A stretch of DNA of 64,000 nucleotides from NCBI RefSeq assembly GCF_905220975.1, contig NZ_CAJNBK010000013.1, positions 95,671 through 159,670 of the forward strand, in the 5' to 3' direction. Below are positions 57,699 through 64,000 of the stretch, one piece after another (the first letter of the stretch is position 1; the number at the start of each line of letters is the position of its first letter). This DNA comes from Paraburkholderia haematera (GTDB lineage Bacteria; Pseudomonadota; Gammaproteobacteria; Burkholderiales; Burkholderiaceae). The translations under genes and the position numbers were made by a program. The notes below the pieces were generated by a model that saw only the letters and a program-made list of their open reading frames with translations, ran no database searches and had not been told where the DNA came from.

Positions 57699-58094
57699 CT
57701 AGCGGACAAGACGCGGCGTGAGCGCGAAGGCAACATGCGCGATAGGCCCCGCGCCCTGCTCGTAACGGTGCTCGACCATGTGGGTCACACGGGTGGCAAA
57801 TTCCTTGAGCACGAAGTAATCGGATGCGCGTGTGAGGCCGATCAGCGACGCGGGCGTTTGGCTGAGGCGCGGTGCCAGCGTCGAGTACCAGAGCACGCCC
57901 ATGTCGTCGCCGGGTTCGAAAACGGGCAGCTTCATATGCGCAACGTAGTCGGCGAATGCGAGGCCGCCTGTCAGGGAGGAATCGATCACGGCGAGGGTGT
58001 CGTGGAGAGCGGCTGCATGCGCAAGCCATGGCCACGCGCCACCTGCCGCGGTCGAAAGCCATGCGCCAGTCATCATGAATGTGCGTCGGTCCAT
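57699..58094 (-). CDS. Hypothetical Tat-signal protein paired with a flavin oxidase
   Basis: 131 residues from the ATG at 58094. The N-terminus MDRRTFMMTGAWLSTAAGGA carries an RR-x-F motif followed by WPWLAHAAA, a twin-arginine signal peptide. The mature part (~100 residues) reads TLAVIDSSLTGGLAFADYVA, HMKLPVFEPGDDMGVLWYST, LAPRLSQTPASLIGLTRASD and YFVLKEFATRVTHMVEHRYE. No cofactor motif is seen. It begins 4 bases after the stop of the flavin oxidase gene, so both are in one operon; it may be a periplasmic subunit or chaperone for the oxidase. No known family is recognised. Confidence 0.75.
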   Translation of the reverse strand: MDRRTFMMTGAWLSTAAGGAWPWLAHAAALHDTLAVIDSSLTGGLAFADYVAHMKLPVFEPGDDMGVLWYSTLAPRLSQTPASLIGLTRASDYFVLKEFATRVTHMVEHRYEQGAGPIAHVAFALTPRLVR

Positions 58095-58098
58095 GGCT

Positions 58099-59676
58099 TC
58101 ACGTATAACCCCGCCGGTCGCGCCACGCCGCCGGCCAGATCCCCTGCTTGCCCGGCGCAAGGATGCCATTCGGGTCGAGTGCATCCTTGATCGTTTCCGA
58201 GAGTCTCAGCAACGCGCCGTCGTTGAAACTGTACTGCGCCGCGGCGAAATCCATGTACGCGAGATGCGCGCGATATTCGCCGTAACCCGCGGCGCGCGCA
58301 TCGCTCATCAGCGAACGCAGTAAAGCCCCCGCCTGCTCGACCTGATCCGCGTCGTCGCGGTCGAAAATCGCCGCGAAGATGTGATGCAGATGACGCACGC
58401 CAGCCGTAAAACCGCCGTAATAATCAAAGCCGTATTCCGCCGCGCGCGTCTTGACCATAGTGTATTGGCGCAGCGCGTCGCGCCCGGTCGCCGGGCACAC
58501 CGGTGCAAAGTCCACATGCGCACCCGCGCCGCCGCGCCAGTCGAGCATGCGGAACGCGCTCATCGCGGGGATGCCTGCCATATTGCGATCGCCGCCCGCG
58601 GTGGGTTGCGCATCGCCCGCATAGCGAGCGGCCGAAAATTTCGCTTGCGGCACGCGCGCGAACGCGCGCTGCACGATCGCATAGCGCGCGTCGATCAATT
58701 CAGGTGTCCCGTATAGCGCGAAATGCAGATTCCAGCGGCCCACATTCAGCTTGTCGAGCATCGCCGCCACGGCGTTCTCGGGCATCGCGCCTTTGCCTTC
58801 GTACCACTGCTGTCGGGCCGACAGTCCCGCGGCCCGGCGCAAACCGCCCTCGACCACCGCTTGATTGCGGATCGTTTCATCGAGCCGCAACGGCCGCAGG
58901 ATATCGACAATCGCTTCGAGATCCGCTTCGTGCCGAAACTGGATTTCGCCCAACAGATAAGCGGGCGGCGCCGGCATCAGCCAGACACCGAGCTTGGTGA
59001 CGATGCCGTAGTTCGACTGCATGAACATCGCGTCGAAAGAAGGTCCGTAGCCCGGTCGATACAGTTGCCACGCGGTGCCGATTTCGATTCCGCCCATCCC
59101 GGTGCGCAGCACGTCGCCGTTGGCGAGCACCACTTCCATGCCGCACTGCGCCGCTGCGTGATCGCCGTATGCGGTATAGCCAAAGCCCCGCTCGAGCGTA
59201 TTGCCGACCACGCTGCCCCAACCCGCCGCGGGCGGATCGACCCAAAGCTGGTAGCCTTTGTCGCGCAGATGCGCGTAGAGATCGAAGTAGCTGACGCCTG
59301 GCTCGACCAGCGCGTAGGCGAGTGTTTCGTTCACCTCGATGATACGGTTCATCCGCTGCAGATCGAGCACCACCGAACCCGGCAGCCGCGGCGCGGCGCC
59401 ACCGTACGCGAAGTTGCGTCCGGTCGAGACTGTCCACAACGGAATCCGGAATTGATTGGCAATCCGTAACACCGCGCGAATTTCGTCGACGGATGCGGGC
59501 AGCAGCGCGGCGGACGCCGAGAACGCTTCGCGCTCGCCGGGTGCGAACGGATCGAGATACGCGGCGAGCGCGGCGGCCGAGGTCACCACCTGCGGCTCAC
59601 CGACAATCGAGCGCCAGGCAGCGAGCGCGCGATCGAACGCGGCGGCGGAAACTTTCGGCGGCAAGTTGCGCGTCAA
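58099..59676 (-). CDS. FAD-linked oxidase of the vanillyl-alcohol oxidase / 4-cresol dehydrogenase type
   Basis: 525 residues. The N-terminal PCMH-type FAD domain has FRIPLWTVSTGRNFAYGGAA, PRLPGSVVLDLQRMNRIIEV and VDPPAAGWGSVVGNTLERGF. The C-terminal cap (DFAPVCPATGRDALRQYTMV, YYGGFTAGVRHLHHIFAAIF) is that of the 4-cresol dehydrogenase and vanillyl-alcohol oxidase group, which oxidise para-substituted phenols. The start is a TTG at 59676 with AAAGGAG 6 bases upstream. No cytochrome subunit is adjacent; instead a small Tat-signal protein follows. A phenolic substrate and periplasmic or cytosolic location are both open, as it has no signal peptide itself. Confidence 0.88.
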   Translation of the reverse strand: MTRNLPPKVSAAAFDRALAAWRSIVGEPQVVTSAAALAAYLDPFAPGEREAFSASAALLPASVDEIRAVLRIANQFRIPLWTVSTGRNFAYGGAAPRLPGSVVLDLQRMNRIIEVNETLAYALVEPGVSYFDLYAHLRDKGYQLWVDPPAAGWGSVVGNTLERGFGYTAYGDHAAAQCGMEVVLANGDVLRTGMGGIEIGTAWQLYRPGYGPSFDAMFMQSNYGIVTKLGVWLMPAPPAYLLGEIQFRHEADLEAIVDILRPLRLDETIRNQAVVEGGLRRAAGLSARQQWYEGKGAMPENAVAAMLDKLNVGRWNLHFALYGTPELIDARYAIVQRAFARVPQAKFSAARYAGDAQPTAGGDRNMAGIPAMSAFRMLDWRGGAGAHVDFAPVCPATGRDALRQYTMVKTRAAEYGFDYYGGFTAGVRHLHHIFAAIFDRDDADQVEQAGALLRSLMSDARAAGYGEYRAHLAYMDFAAAQYSFNDGALLRLSETIKDALDPNGILAPGKQGIWPAAWRDRRGYT

Positions 59677-59715
59677 GGTGTCTCCTTTGCGGCCGCTTGA
59701 ATGGACGACCTCAGG

Positions 59716-60201
59716 CTAGCGGTGCATCCCACTTCCACCGCCATGCGACATGCCGCTCCACACGTGAGTCGGCCCACCGCCATGCCAGTTGCCATGCGCA
59801 CCCATTCCATATGATCCGTGCCCATAACGCACATGGTCCATGTGATGAAAATGATGGAAGCGGTCCACGAAAATGAACGATACACCGCCAGCGAATACCA
59901 CCGGCGGTCCCCAGTACCATGGATCGTAGTAATACACCGGTGCCGGAGCTAATGCCAGCGCGGCGGCATCGTCTTCGACGATCTGCCAGCTGCCGTCCGG
60001 CTGAAGGCACGCGCGACCGCTGATCTGTTGCATGACGCCGTCGATTTCCGCCTGTCCCACGACGAAGCGGCACGTCGAAGTGTCGTTTAACGGCGCATTG
60101 TCGTCCGATTGCGCCGCGACCGGCGCAGCGCTTGCGGCCCACAGGCACAGACACGCGGCGCCGGAGCACAGCCCTGCGCCGAGCTGATGGAAAGTAAGCA
60201 T
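59716..60201 (-). CDS. Exported His/Gly-rich protein, surface-antigen-like
   Basis: 161 residues from the ATG at 60201. Signal peptide MLTFHQLGAGLCSGAACLCL then WAASAAPVAA|Q. The folded part is CRFVVGQAEIDGVMQQISGR then ACLQPDGSWQIVEDDAAALA, the C-x(n)-G-x-A-C-x-Q-P-D-G-x-W pattern of small surface-antigen-like domains, with two Cys for a disulfide. The C-terminal third is His/Gly/Met-rich (HHFHHMDHVRYGHGSYGMGA, HGNWHGGGPTHVWSG), which could bind metal ions. It lies downstream of the sigma/anti-sigma operon in the same direction (267-base gap), a possible target. Confidence 0.7.
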   Translation of the reverse strand: MLTFHQLGAGLCSGAACLCLWAASAAPVAAQSDDNAPLNDTSTCRFVVGQAEIDGVMQQISGRACLQPDGSWQIVEDDAAALALAPAPVYYYDPWYWGPPVVFAGGVSFIFVDRFHHFHHMDHVRYGHGSYGMGAHGNWHGGGPTHVWSGMSHGGGSGMHR

Positions 60202-60468
60202 GATTTCGCTGCCTCGACGCGCCGGCGTTGCGACTCGCAAAAAGCATGTCGACACCGTGAAGACCCCGTCGGTTTGCCTCGCACGAGACCGTGCCGTCCC
60301 GGCGCGCACGCCAGCCGGGACGGCATGATCCTGCTGCGAGTAAACGAAACGCCGCGCGACGCTATTCCGGCGGCGCGCGCGCGTGCAGGGCGTTTCTGTT
60401 ACAGCGTGTTGCAGCGAAATTTTGGGGCCGGCGCGTTGTCTGACCAGGTGCTTGTGGTGAGCTCGGTG

Positions 60469-61320
60469 CTACTGCCAGGTCTCCGGTTTGCCGCCGAGCG
60501 CGCTGCACACCTCAATCGCAATCGAGCGCAGCTTGCCTTCCGCAATCGGCCCGGACAACGCGTAGCCCATGCGATCGCTGACCCAGTAAAAGGTCCGGCG
60601 GTTACCGTCGCGGAACAGACGGAACGCGGTTTCGTCGCGAGAAATACCCGTGACGTACAGCGTGAGCCGCGCACCGCTGCTATTTTCGTACATGAACTGT
60701 GCGGCCGGTCCGGCTTCGCCGGGTAGTAAACGCCCCCCCACCAGCGAATAACCGTACTCCTGCAACGAAGGCACCGACAGCGGCCGGTTCAGGCGCTTGG
60801 ACAGCCAGTTGATCAGATGCTCTTCCTCGCTCGCGGCGACTTCGACGGGATGACGCCGCTCGGGCGTGTACACCGCATAGGCGATGTCGGCGCGCTCGGC
60901 AAAGCTCGGCGGCTGGCCACCCAGACCGTTCCACGCGCCGCCCGTCAGCCTCGGTGCGAGCGGCCCCAAGGCGAGTGCGAGACCCGCGCCGGCCGCGAGC
61001 CAGCACGCCGCGAGGCCGACGCGTTGCCACCACGGCGTCGAACGCCGCACGACGATGAAGGCCGGCTCGTCGGCCTCCCGCTGCCCCATGCTTCCGACAC
61101 TCCCGTGGTGCTCGTTGCGCTGTGGCGCACTGCACAGCGCCTGCAGCGCCGCTTTCTGGGCGCGCCACGCGGCCACCCTTGCGGCAGCCTGCGGTTGCTG
61201 CGCCAGCTCCGTCTCGATCGCGGCGCGCGCCGCAGCGGTCAACTCGCCGTCGACATACGCTGACAGCGCGCGCAAATCGGGCCCGTCAGGCAAGCTGGAA
61301 TCGTGGTTGTTATCCATCAC
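60469..61320 (-). CDS. Anti-sigma factor, membrane-anchored
   Basis: 283 residues. N-terminal cytosolic sigma-binding part: DLRALSAYVDGELTAAARAA, IETELAQQPQAAARVAAWRA, without the His-Cys-Cys zinc set of ZAS proteins. A single membrane segment follows (VGLAACWLAAGAGLALALGP). The periplasmic domain has IAYAVYTPERRHPVEVAASE, EEHLINWLSKRLNRPLSVPS and FRLFRDGNRRTFYWVSDRMG, characteristic of a family of transmembrane anti-sigma factors paired with ECF sigmas. The ATG overlaps the sigma stop by 4 bases, giving coupled synthesis. Signal sensed: unknown, likely envelope or oxidative stress. Confidence 0.9.
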   Translation of the reverse strand: MMDNNHDSSLPDGPDLRALSAYVDGELTAAARAAIETELAQQPQAAARVAAWRAQKAALQALCSAPQRNEHHGSVGSMGQREADEPAFIVVRRSTPWWQRVGLAACWLAAGAGLALALGPLAPRLTGGAWNGLGGQPPSFAERADIAYAVYTPERRHPVEVAASEEEHLINWLSKRLNRPLSVPSLQEYGYSLVGGRLLPGEAGPAAQFMYENSSGARLTLYVTGISRDETAFRLFRDGNRRTFYWVSDRMGYALSGPIAEGKLRSIAIEVCSALGGKPETWQ

Positions 61321-61871
61321 GGATTTCTCACTACTTTCAGCGGCTGGACTTTACGCGCCAGACCCACAGCGCCCCCTTCCACCGGCCCCTCCGTCATCAG
61401 CACGCGCATGTGTTCCCGCGCGCGCGACAGCCGCGACATCACCGTGCCGATCGGCACGCCGAGCGCTTTCGACGCTTCCTGATAAGACAGCTCCTCCACG
61501 CACACGAGCAGCAGCACTTCCCGTTGCTCGACTGGCAGGCAATACAGTGCGCGCTGCAGATCGCGCAACACCAGACCGTCGACTTCGCCATACGGCGCTT
61601 CGAGATTGCGCCATGGCGCGCTTTCCTCGTCGACAGCAATCTCGCGGCGGCCGCGCAACTGATCGATATAAAGATGCCGCAGGATCGTCAGGAGCCACGC
61701 GCGCAGGTTGCTGTTCGGACGGAACGCCGACCAGCGCGCGAGCGCGCGCTCCGCCGTATCCTGCACGAGGTCGTCGGCCCATGCGCGGTCGCCCGTCAGT
61801 GCGCGCGCATAGCGGCGCAACTGCGGGAGCCACGAAATCACTTCCGCTTCGAAATTCACCCGGCGTGGCAA
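61317..61871 (-). CDS. ECF-family RNA polymerase sigma factor
   Basis: 184 residues. Region 2 is LPQLRRYARALTGDRAWADD, LVQDTAERALARWSAFRPNS and NLRAWLLTILRHLYIDQLRG; region 4 is LPVEQREVLLLVCVEELSYQ, EASKALGVPIGTVMSRLSRA then REHMRVLM. The ATG at 61871 begins 3 bases after the stop of a small lipoprotein gene, and the stop overlaps the anti-sigma start. The three genes form one operon, probably autoregulated as is usual for ECF sigmas. The regulon is unknown; the exported His/Gly-rich protein and the FAD oxidase lie downstream on the same strand. Confidence 0.93.
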   Translation of the reverse strand: MPRRVNFEAEVISWLPQLRRYARALTGDRAWADDLVQDTAERALARWSAFRPNSNLRAWLLTILRHLYIDQLRGRREIAVDEESAPWRNLEAPYGEVDGLVLRDLQRALYCLPVEQREVLLLVCVEELSYQEASKALGVPIGTVMSRLSRAREHMRVLMTEGPVEGGAVGLARKVQPLKVVRNP

Positions 61872-61874
61872 CGC

Positions 61875-62018
61875 TCAGTAGCCGCCGCCACTGCCGGTGC
61901 CACCACTGGTGCTCGAGGCGCCGCTGTCGGTCGCGGAGGTGCAGGCGCTCGTTGCGAGCGAGCCTAGCGCGAGCGCGAGCAGCACGAATGCGGCAGAAAG
62001 AACACGGGATACTTTCAT
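61875..62018 (-). CDS. Very small secreted or lipoprotein, first gene of the ECF operon
   Basis: 47 residues: MKVSRVLSAAFVLLALALGS, LATSACTSATDSGASSTSGG and TGSGGGY. A signal peptide ends LATSAC, close to a lipobox (L-A-T-S-A-C is one residue off the usual spacing; [A-S-A]-C would be the box). The mature ~22 residues are Ser/Thr/Gly only, thus disordered. GAGACTCACC precedes the ATG at 62018. Only 3 bases separate it from the sigma gene. Small secreted proteins at the head of ECF operons occur widely in Burkholderia; a function as sensor or product of the regulon is guesswork. Confidence 0.7.
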   Translation of the reverse strand: MKVSRVLSAAFVLLALALGSLATSACTSATDSGASSTSGGTGSGGGY

Positions 62019-62083
62019 GGTGAGTCTCCTGATGAGCGCCCGGCCGGCGCCTGCGAGCCGGGGATCCGATTGGCCACGACCGG

Positions 62084-62119
62084 CAACGTGCGCAACGTAC
62101 GTAATGTGCGCAACGTGCG
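62084..62119. repeat. Four 9-base tandem repeats upstream of the ECF operon
   Basis: CAACGTGCG (62084-62092), CAACGTACG (62093-62101), TAATGTGCG (62102-62110) and CAACGTGCG (62111-62119). They lie 66-101 bases before the lipoprotein start, within the promoter region of the operon. Iterated spacing near one helical turn could mark a regulator site. The rest of 62019-62407 has no gene. Confidence 0.65.
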
Positions 62120-62407
62120 ATATGCAACGCTGCCATGTCTGACTTAACGCGAGCGGACAGTGATTTATTCCACGTGCGGCAGCGGCAGGCACCTTCTTTT
62201 TCCGCCATCCGCGTCCGGCCCGCTCAAACGTGGCCGAAGAAGGCGCTATTCGTAGGCAGATTCGTAACTCAACGTTACAGTCAATAGTTATCAGATGCTT
62301 ATGTGCGCGCAAGCCGTTATAGTGGACGCAGTTCGGCCGCCGACGCGTTCCGCCCCCACACAGGGTAGAATCGCGGCGAACAACCGTTTTACTAACTTGA
62401 ATTGTCC

Positions 62408-62902
62408 ATGGCTTCCGCAGAATCGCATCCGCAAAACGATTTCATGAACGCTGCGCGCAAAGAACGAAAGCGCGTTGAGATCTATCTTGTCAACGGCATT
62501 CGCCTGACAGGGTGCATCGAGTCGTTCGATCAGTACCTGGTGATGCTGCGCACGCCTGTCGGCCTGCAAGGCATCTACAAGCGCGCGATCTCGACGATCC
62601 AGCTCGACACCGGCACACGTCCAGCGCCGCGCGCCGGACGGCCTTCGCACGGCGAGCACACCACGCGCGGCCCGCACGGCTCGCGTGAACCGCGCGAGCA
62701 TCGCGAACCACGCGAGCCGCGCGAGTCGTACGGCGCGCCGGCCTCGGATCGCCCGGCTTCCGATCGTAGCAGCAGCACGTCCGACGGGCCAGTGGTCGTC
62801 ACACGCCGCCGGCGTCTTTTCGGCACGGGCGGGGGCGACGGGGGCAACCATGGCGGCAGCAATCATGGTGGCAATGGCGGTAGCAGCGGCGGCAACGAAT
62901 AA
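62408..62902 (+). CDS. hfq: Second Hfq (Hfq2-type) RNA chaperone with long disordered tail
   Basis: 164 residues from the ATG at 62408. The Sm core (residues ~8-66) reads NDFMNAARKERKRVEIYLVN, GIRLTGCIESFDQYLVMLRT and PVGLQGIYKRAISTIQL. Sm1 and Sm2 are clear, but the canonical YKHAIS is YKRAIS (Arg59 in place of His). The tail (~98 residues) is Arg/Glu/Pro repeats (SREPREHREPREPRESYGAP) then Gly/Asn/His-rich (GGNHGGSNHGGNGGSSGGNE). Burkholderia carry a normal Hfq plus such an extended Hfq2 (established for B. cenocepacia); it serves sRNA regulation and stress resistance. Standalone gene, with no hflX or miaA neighbour. Confidence 0.93.
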   Translation: MASAESHPQNDFMNAARKERKRVEIYLVNGIRLTGCIESFDQYLVMLRTPVGLQGIYKRAISTIQLDTGTRPAPRAGRPSHGEHTTRGPHGSREPREHREPREPRESYGAPASDRPASDRSSSTSDGPVVVTRRRRLFGTGGGDGGNHGGSNHGGNGGSSGGNE

Positions 62903-62922
62903 ACCGCCGCCTCAGCGGCCGG

Positions 62923-63150
62923 CTACTCCGACGGAAAACCGAGCCGCTGCAAAATCTTCTCCAGTCGCAGCACCTGCAAGTCCGTCAGCTCAAATCCGCA
63001 TTTGACCGCCAGCACGCGGCGCCGCCAGTACACGGCGTCCAGCATGCGCAGTGCCGGTTGCCGTGTCGCCCAATCCAGATGTTCCAGTTCGGCTTCCACT
63101 ACGTGTGATGCGTTGAAGCGCTGCGCGCGCGCAGGGTTTTTCCGGTCCAT
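62923..63150 (-). CDS. Conserved hypothetical protein, 75 residues
   Basis: Reads MDRKNPARAQRFNASHVVEA, ELEHLDWATRQPALRMLDAV then YWRRRVLAVKCGFELTDLQV and LRLEKILQRLGFPSE. Mostly helical, basic and soluble. The ATG at 63150 was taken in preference to a GTG 9 bases upstream (63159). It ends 21 bases from the convergent hfq2 stop. I do not recognise a domain; the C-terminal helix-turn-helix-like segment (LTDLQVLRLEKILQRLG) could bind nucleic acid, but that is only a possibility. Confidence 0.6.
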   Translation of the reverse strand: MDRKNPARAQRFNASHVVEAELEHLDWATRQPALRMLDAVYWRRRVLAVKCGFELTDLQVLRLEKILQRLGFPSE

Positions 63151-63482
63151 GTCGTTCACTGCCTTGTTGTTCGCTACTTTTGTTTGCTAGTTTTGTTTGC
63201 TCCCCTCCCGAGCTGGATGTTGCCCGTTCACGGTTTGCCGGACGGTGTGGCCGGCAGTTGCTTTTGTTTTCCGGCGACACTCGGAGAACGACTTGATGCG
63301 GGATGGTTTTAATTTTTGCTTTTTTCTTGTTGTTTTCTGATCTGGTTTTTGGGGTTCGAGCGTCAGGTTGTTGTGAAGGAAATGCTTACGGTGTGAGTCC
63401 CCTGGACGCTCGGCTCATGCTCGCGCAGGTCCGCTTTGGGCTATGCTGAACTGTCAGCTTTCTACTTCTAGCGGAGCATGTC
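63151..63482. other. Non-coding region between two small hypothetical genes
   Basis: Divergent intergenic sequence of about 330 bases. It contains T-rich stretches (TTGCTTTTTTCTTGTTGTTT around 63315-63340) and a TTTTGTTTGC word repeated at about 63178 and 63191. No gene or clear promoter is recognised. Confidence 0.4.
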
Positions 63483-63674
63483 ATGACCAAGCAGAAGCAA
63501 CAGGCACCTCACCCAAAGGAAACGCCGCAACCCGCTGAGTCCGTCGAGAGCCGGCTCGATGAGGCACTCGAGGAAAGCTTTCCCGCCAGTGATCCGATCG
63601 CCGTCGATGTGGGGGAGCCGAGGCACTTGCCAGTGGGGGAGGTGCATTCGCATGGGAAGAAGAAGCAGCATTAG
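63483..63674 (+). CDS. Small conserved hypothetical protein, 63 residues
   Basis: Reads MTKQKQQAPHPKETPQPAES then VESRLDEALEESFPASDPIA and VDVGEPRHLPVGEVHSHGKK KQH. The conserved core RLDEALEESFPASDPIAV is widespread as a short motif in small proteobacterial proteins of unknown function; the flanks are charged and disordered. GCGGAGC lies 8 bases before the ATG. Not clearly part of an operon. No function is proposed. Confidence 0.7.
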   Translation: MTKQKQQAPHPKETPQPAESVESRLDEALEESFPASDPIAVDVGEPRHLPVGEVHSHGKKKQH

Positions 63675-64000
63675 AGGGGGGGGGTTTTGCCATGGGCAGG
63701 GGGTTTTTTCTGTTTGCCTCTGGTGTTGGCCTTTCCTTGATTTGTTATTGGTTTATTAGCGTTGCCCCTGTGCGGGGCGGCACTCACTTCTCTTTGCCTG
63801 CCGCAAAGAGAAGTAAGCAAGAGAAAGCGGCTCAAACCGCCAGCTCATAAGCGGGCACCCCGCGCAGCCACGGTAGTGGTGCATCTGGAATCTGTGTTCC
63901 CGCACATTCGGCATGTGTGACAAGGGTGTCATTCGCTCCCACTCCGCACTGCGTGCGTCGCGGATGGGTATGCATGGGATACCGCGTGGGGTGCATCGGG
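63675..64000. other. Right-end non-coding region with a dispersed-repeat-like hairpin
   Basis: No gene is recognised. ACTTCTCTTTGC (63786-63797) and GCAAAGAGAAGT (63803-63814) form a perfect 12-base hairpin with loop CTGCC, followed by AAGCAAGAGAAAGCGGCTC. From memory of Burkholderia genomes, similar CTTCTCTTTGC/GCAAAGAGAAG stretches recur beside genes, so a dispersed palindromic repeat is suspected; copy number cannot be checked here. The last bases may belong to a feature past the edge. Confidence 0.45.

Overview
The window reads as a stretch of chromosome from a Burkholderiales bacterium, most likely Paraburkholderia. The support is inference from content: high G+C codon use throughout, a Burkholderia-type trimeric porin, a second Hfq with a long glycine-rich tail, an ssuDCB operon ending in a molbindin gene, and adjacent aat and bpt genes. 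No rRNA, CRISPR array, intact insertion sequence or complete prophage is visible. Three tRNA genes are present: initiator Met and two Leu(CAG).

Layout. 1-6.5 kb: the 5' part of dusA, small hypothetical genes, and a sulfonate-sulfur operon (ssuD-ssuC-ssuB-ssuF) without ssuA or ssuE. 6.6-12 kb: a 3-hydroxyisobutyryl-CoA hydrolase, a TetR regulator divergent from an NAD-dependent epimerase across a perfect palindromic operator, and small genes. 12-21.4 kb: tRNA-fMet, a NUDIX hydrolase, aat-bpt (N-degron tagging), pyrD, a cystine-type ABC binding protein and permease, lepB, a Gfo/Idh/MocA oxidoreductase, a GntR regulator and an ElaA-type acetyltransferase.

21.6-27.8 kb: a tightly coupled five-gene operon with an acyl carrier protein, an acyl-CoA-dehydrogenase-like flavoprotein, an amino acid:[carrier protein] ligase (a tRNA-synthetase relative), a DUF1839 protein and a cytosolic GH2 hydrolase. 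This is the best candidate for a largely uncharacterised system. The reading is that an amino acid is loaded on the carrier, possibly oxidised there, then transferred; the product is unknown.

28.4-32 kb: a Crp/Fnr regulator, an undecaprenyl-phosphate sugar transferase, a HigBA-type toxin-antitoxin pair and a truncated glycosyltransferase. 32-37.3 kb: core genes rpiA, rlmB and rnr, then the two tRNA-Leu genes with promoters and terminators. 37.3-41 kb: an eroded island with possibly frameshifted small genes, an AbiEi-type antitoxin behind a regular array of TGTTCA/TGAACA half-sites, an AbiEii-type toxin pseudogene that has lost its catalytic segment, a 14-copy heptamer tract and an integrase fragment.

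41-47 kb: porin, MarR regulator with a 32-base palindrome, an atypical ClC channel, a MAPEG protein and an MFS carboxylate-type transporter. 47-57.7 kb: a fatty-acid degradation cluster on one strand (TetR, fadE, long FabG-type reductase, MaoC hydratase, thiolase, acyl-CoA ligase, DUF1571 protein). 57.7-64 kb: a flavin oxidase with a Tat-signal partner, a small lipoprotein/ECF sigma/anti-sigma operon, the second Hfq, and small conserved proteins.
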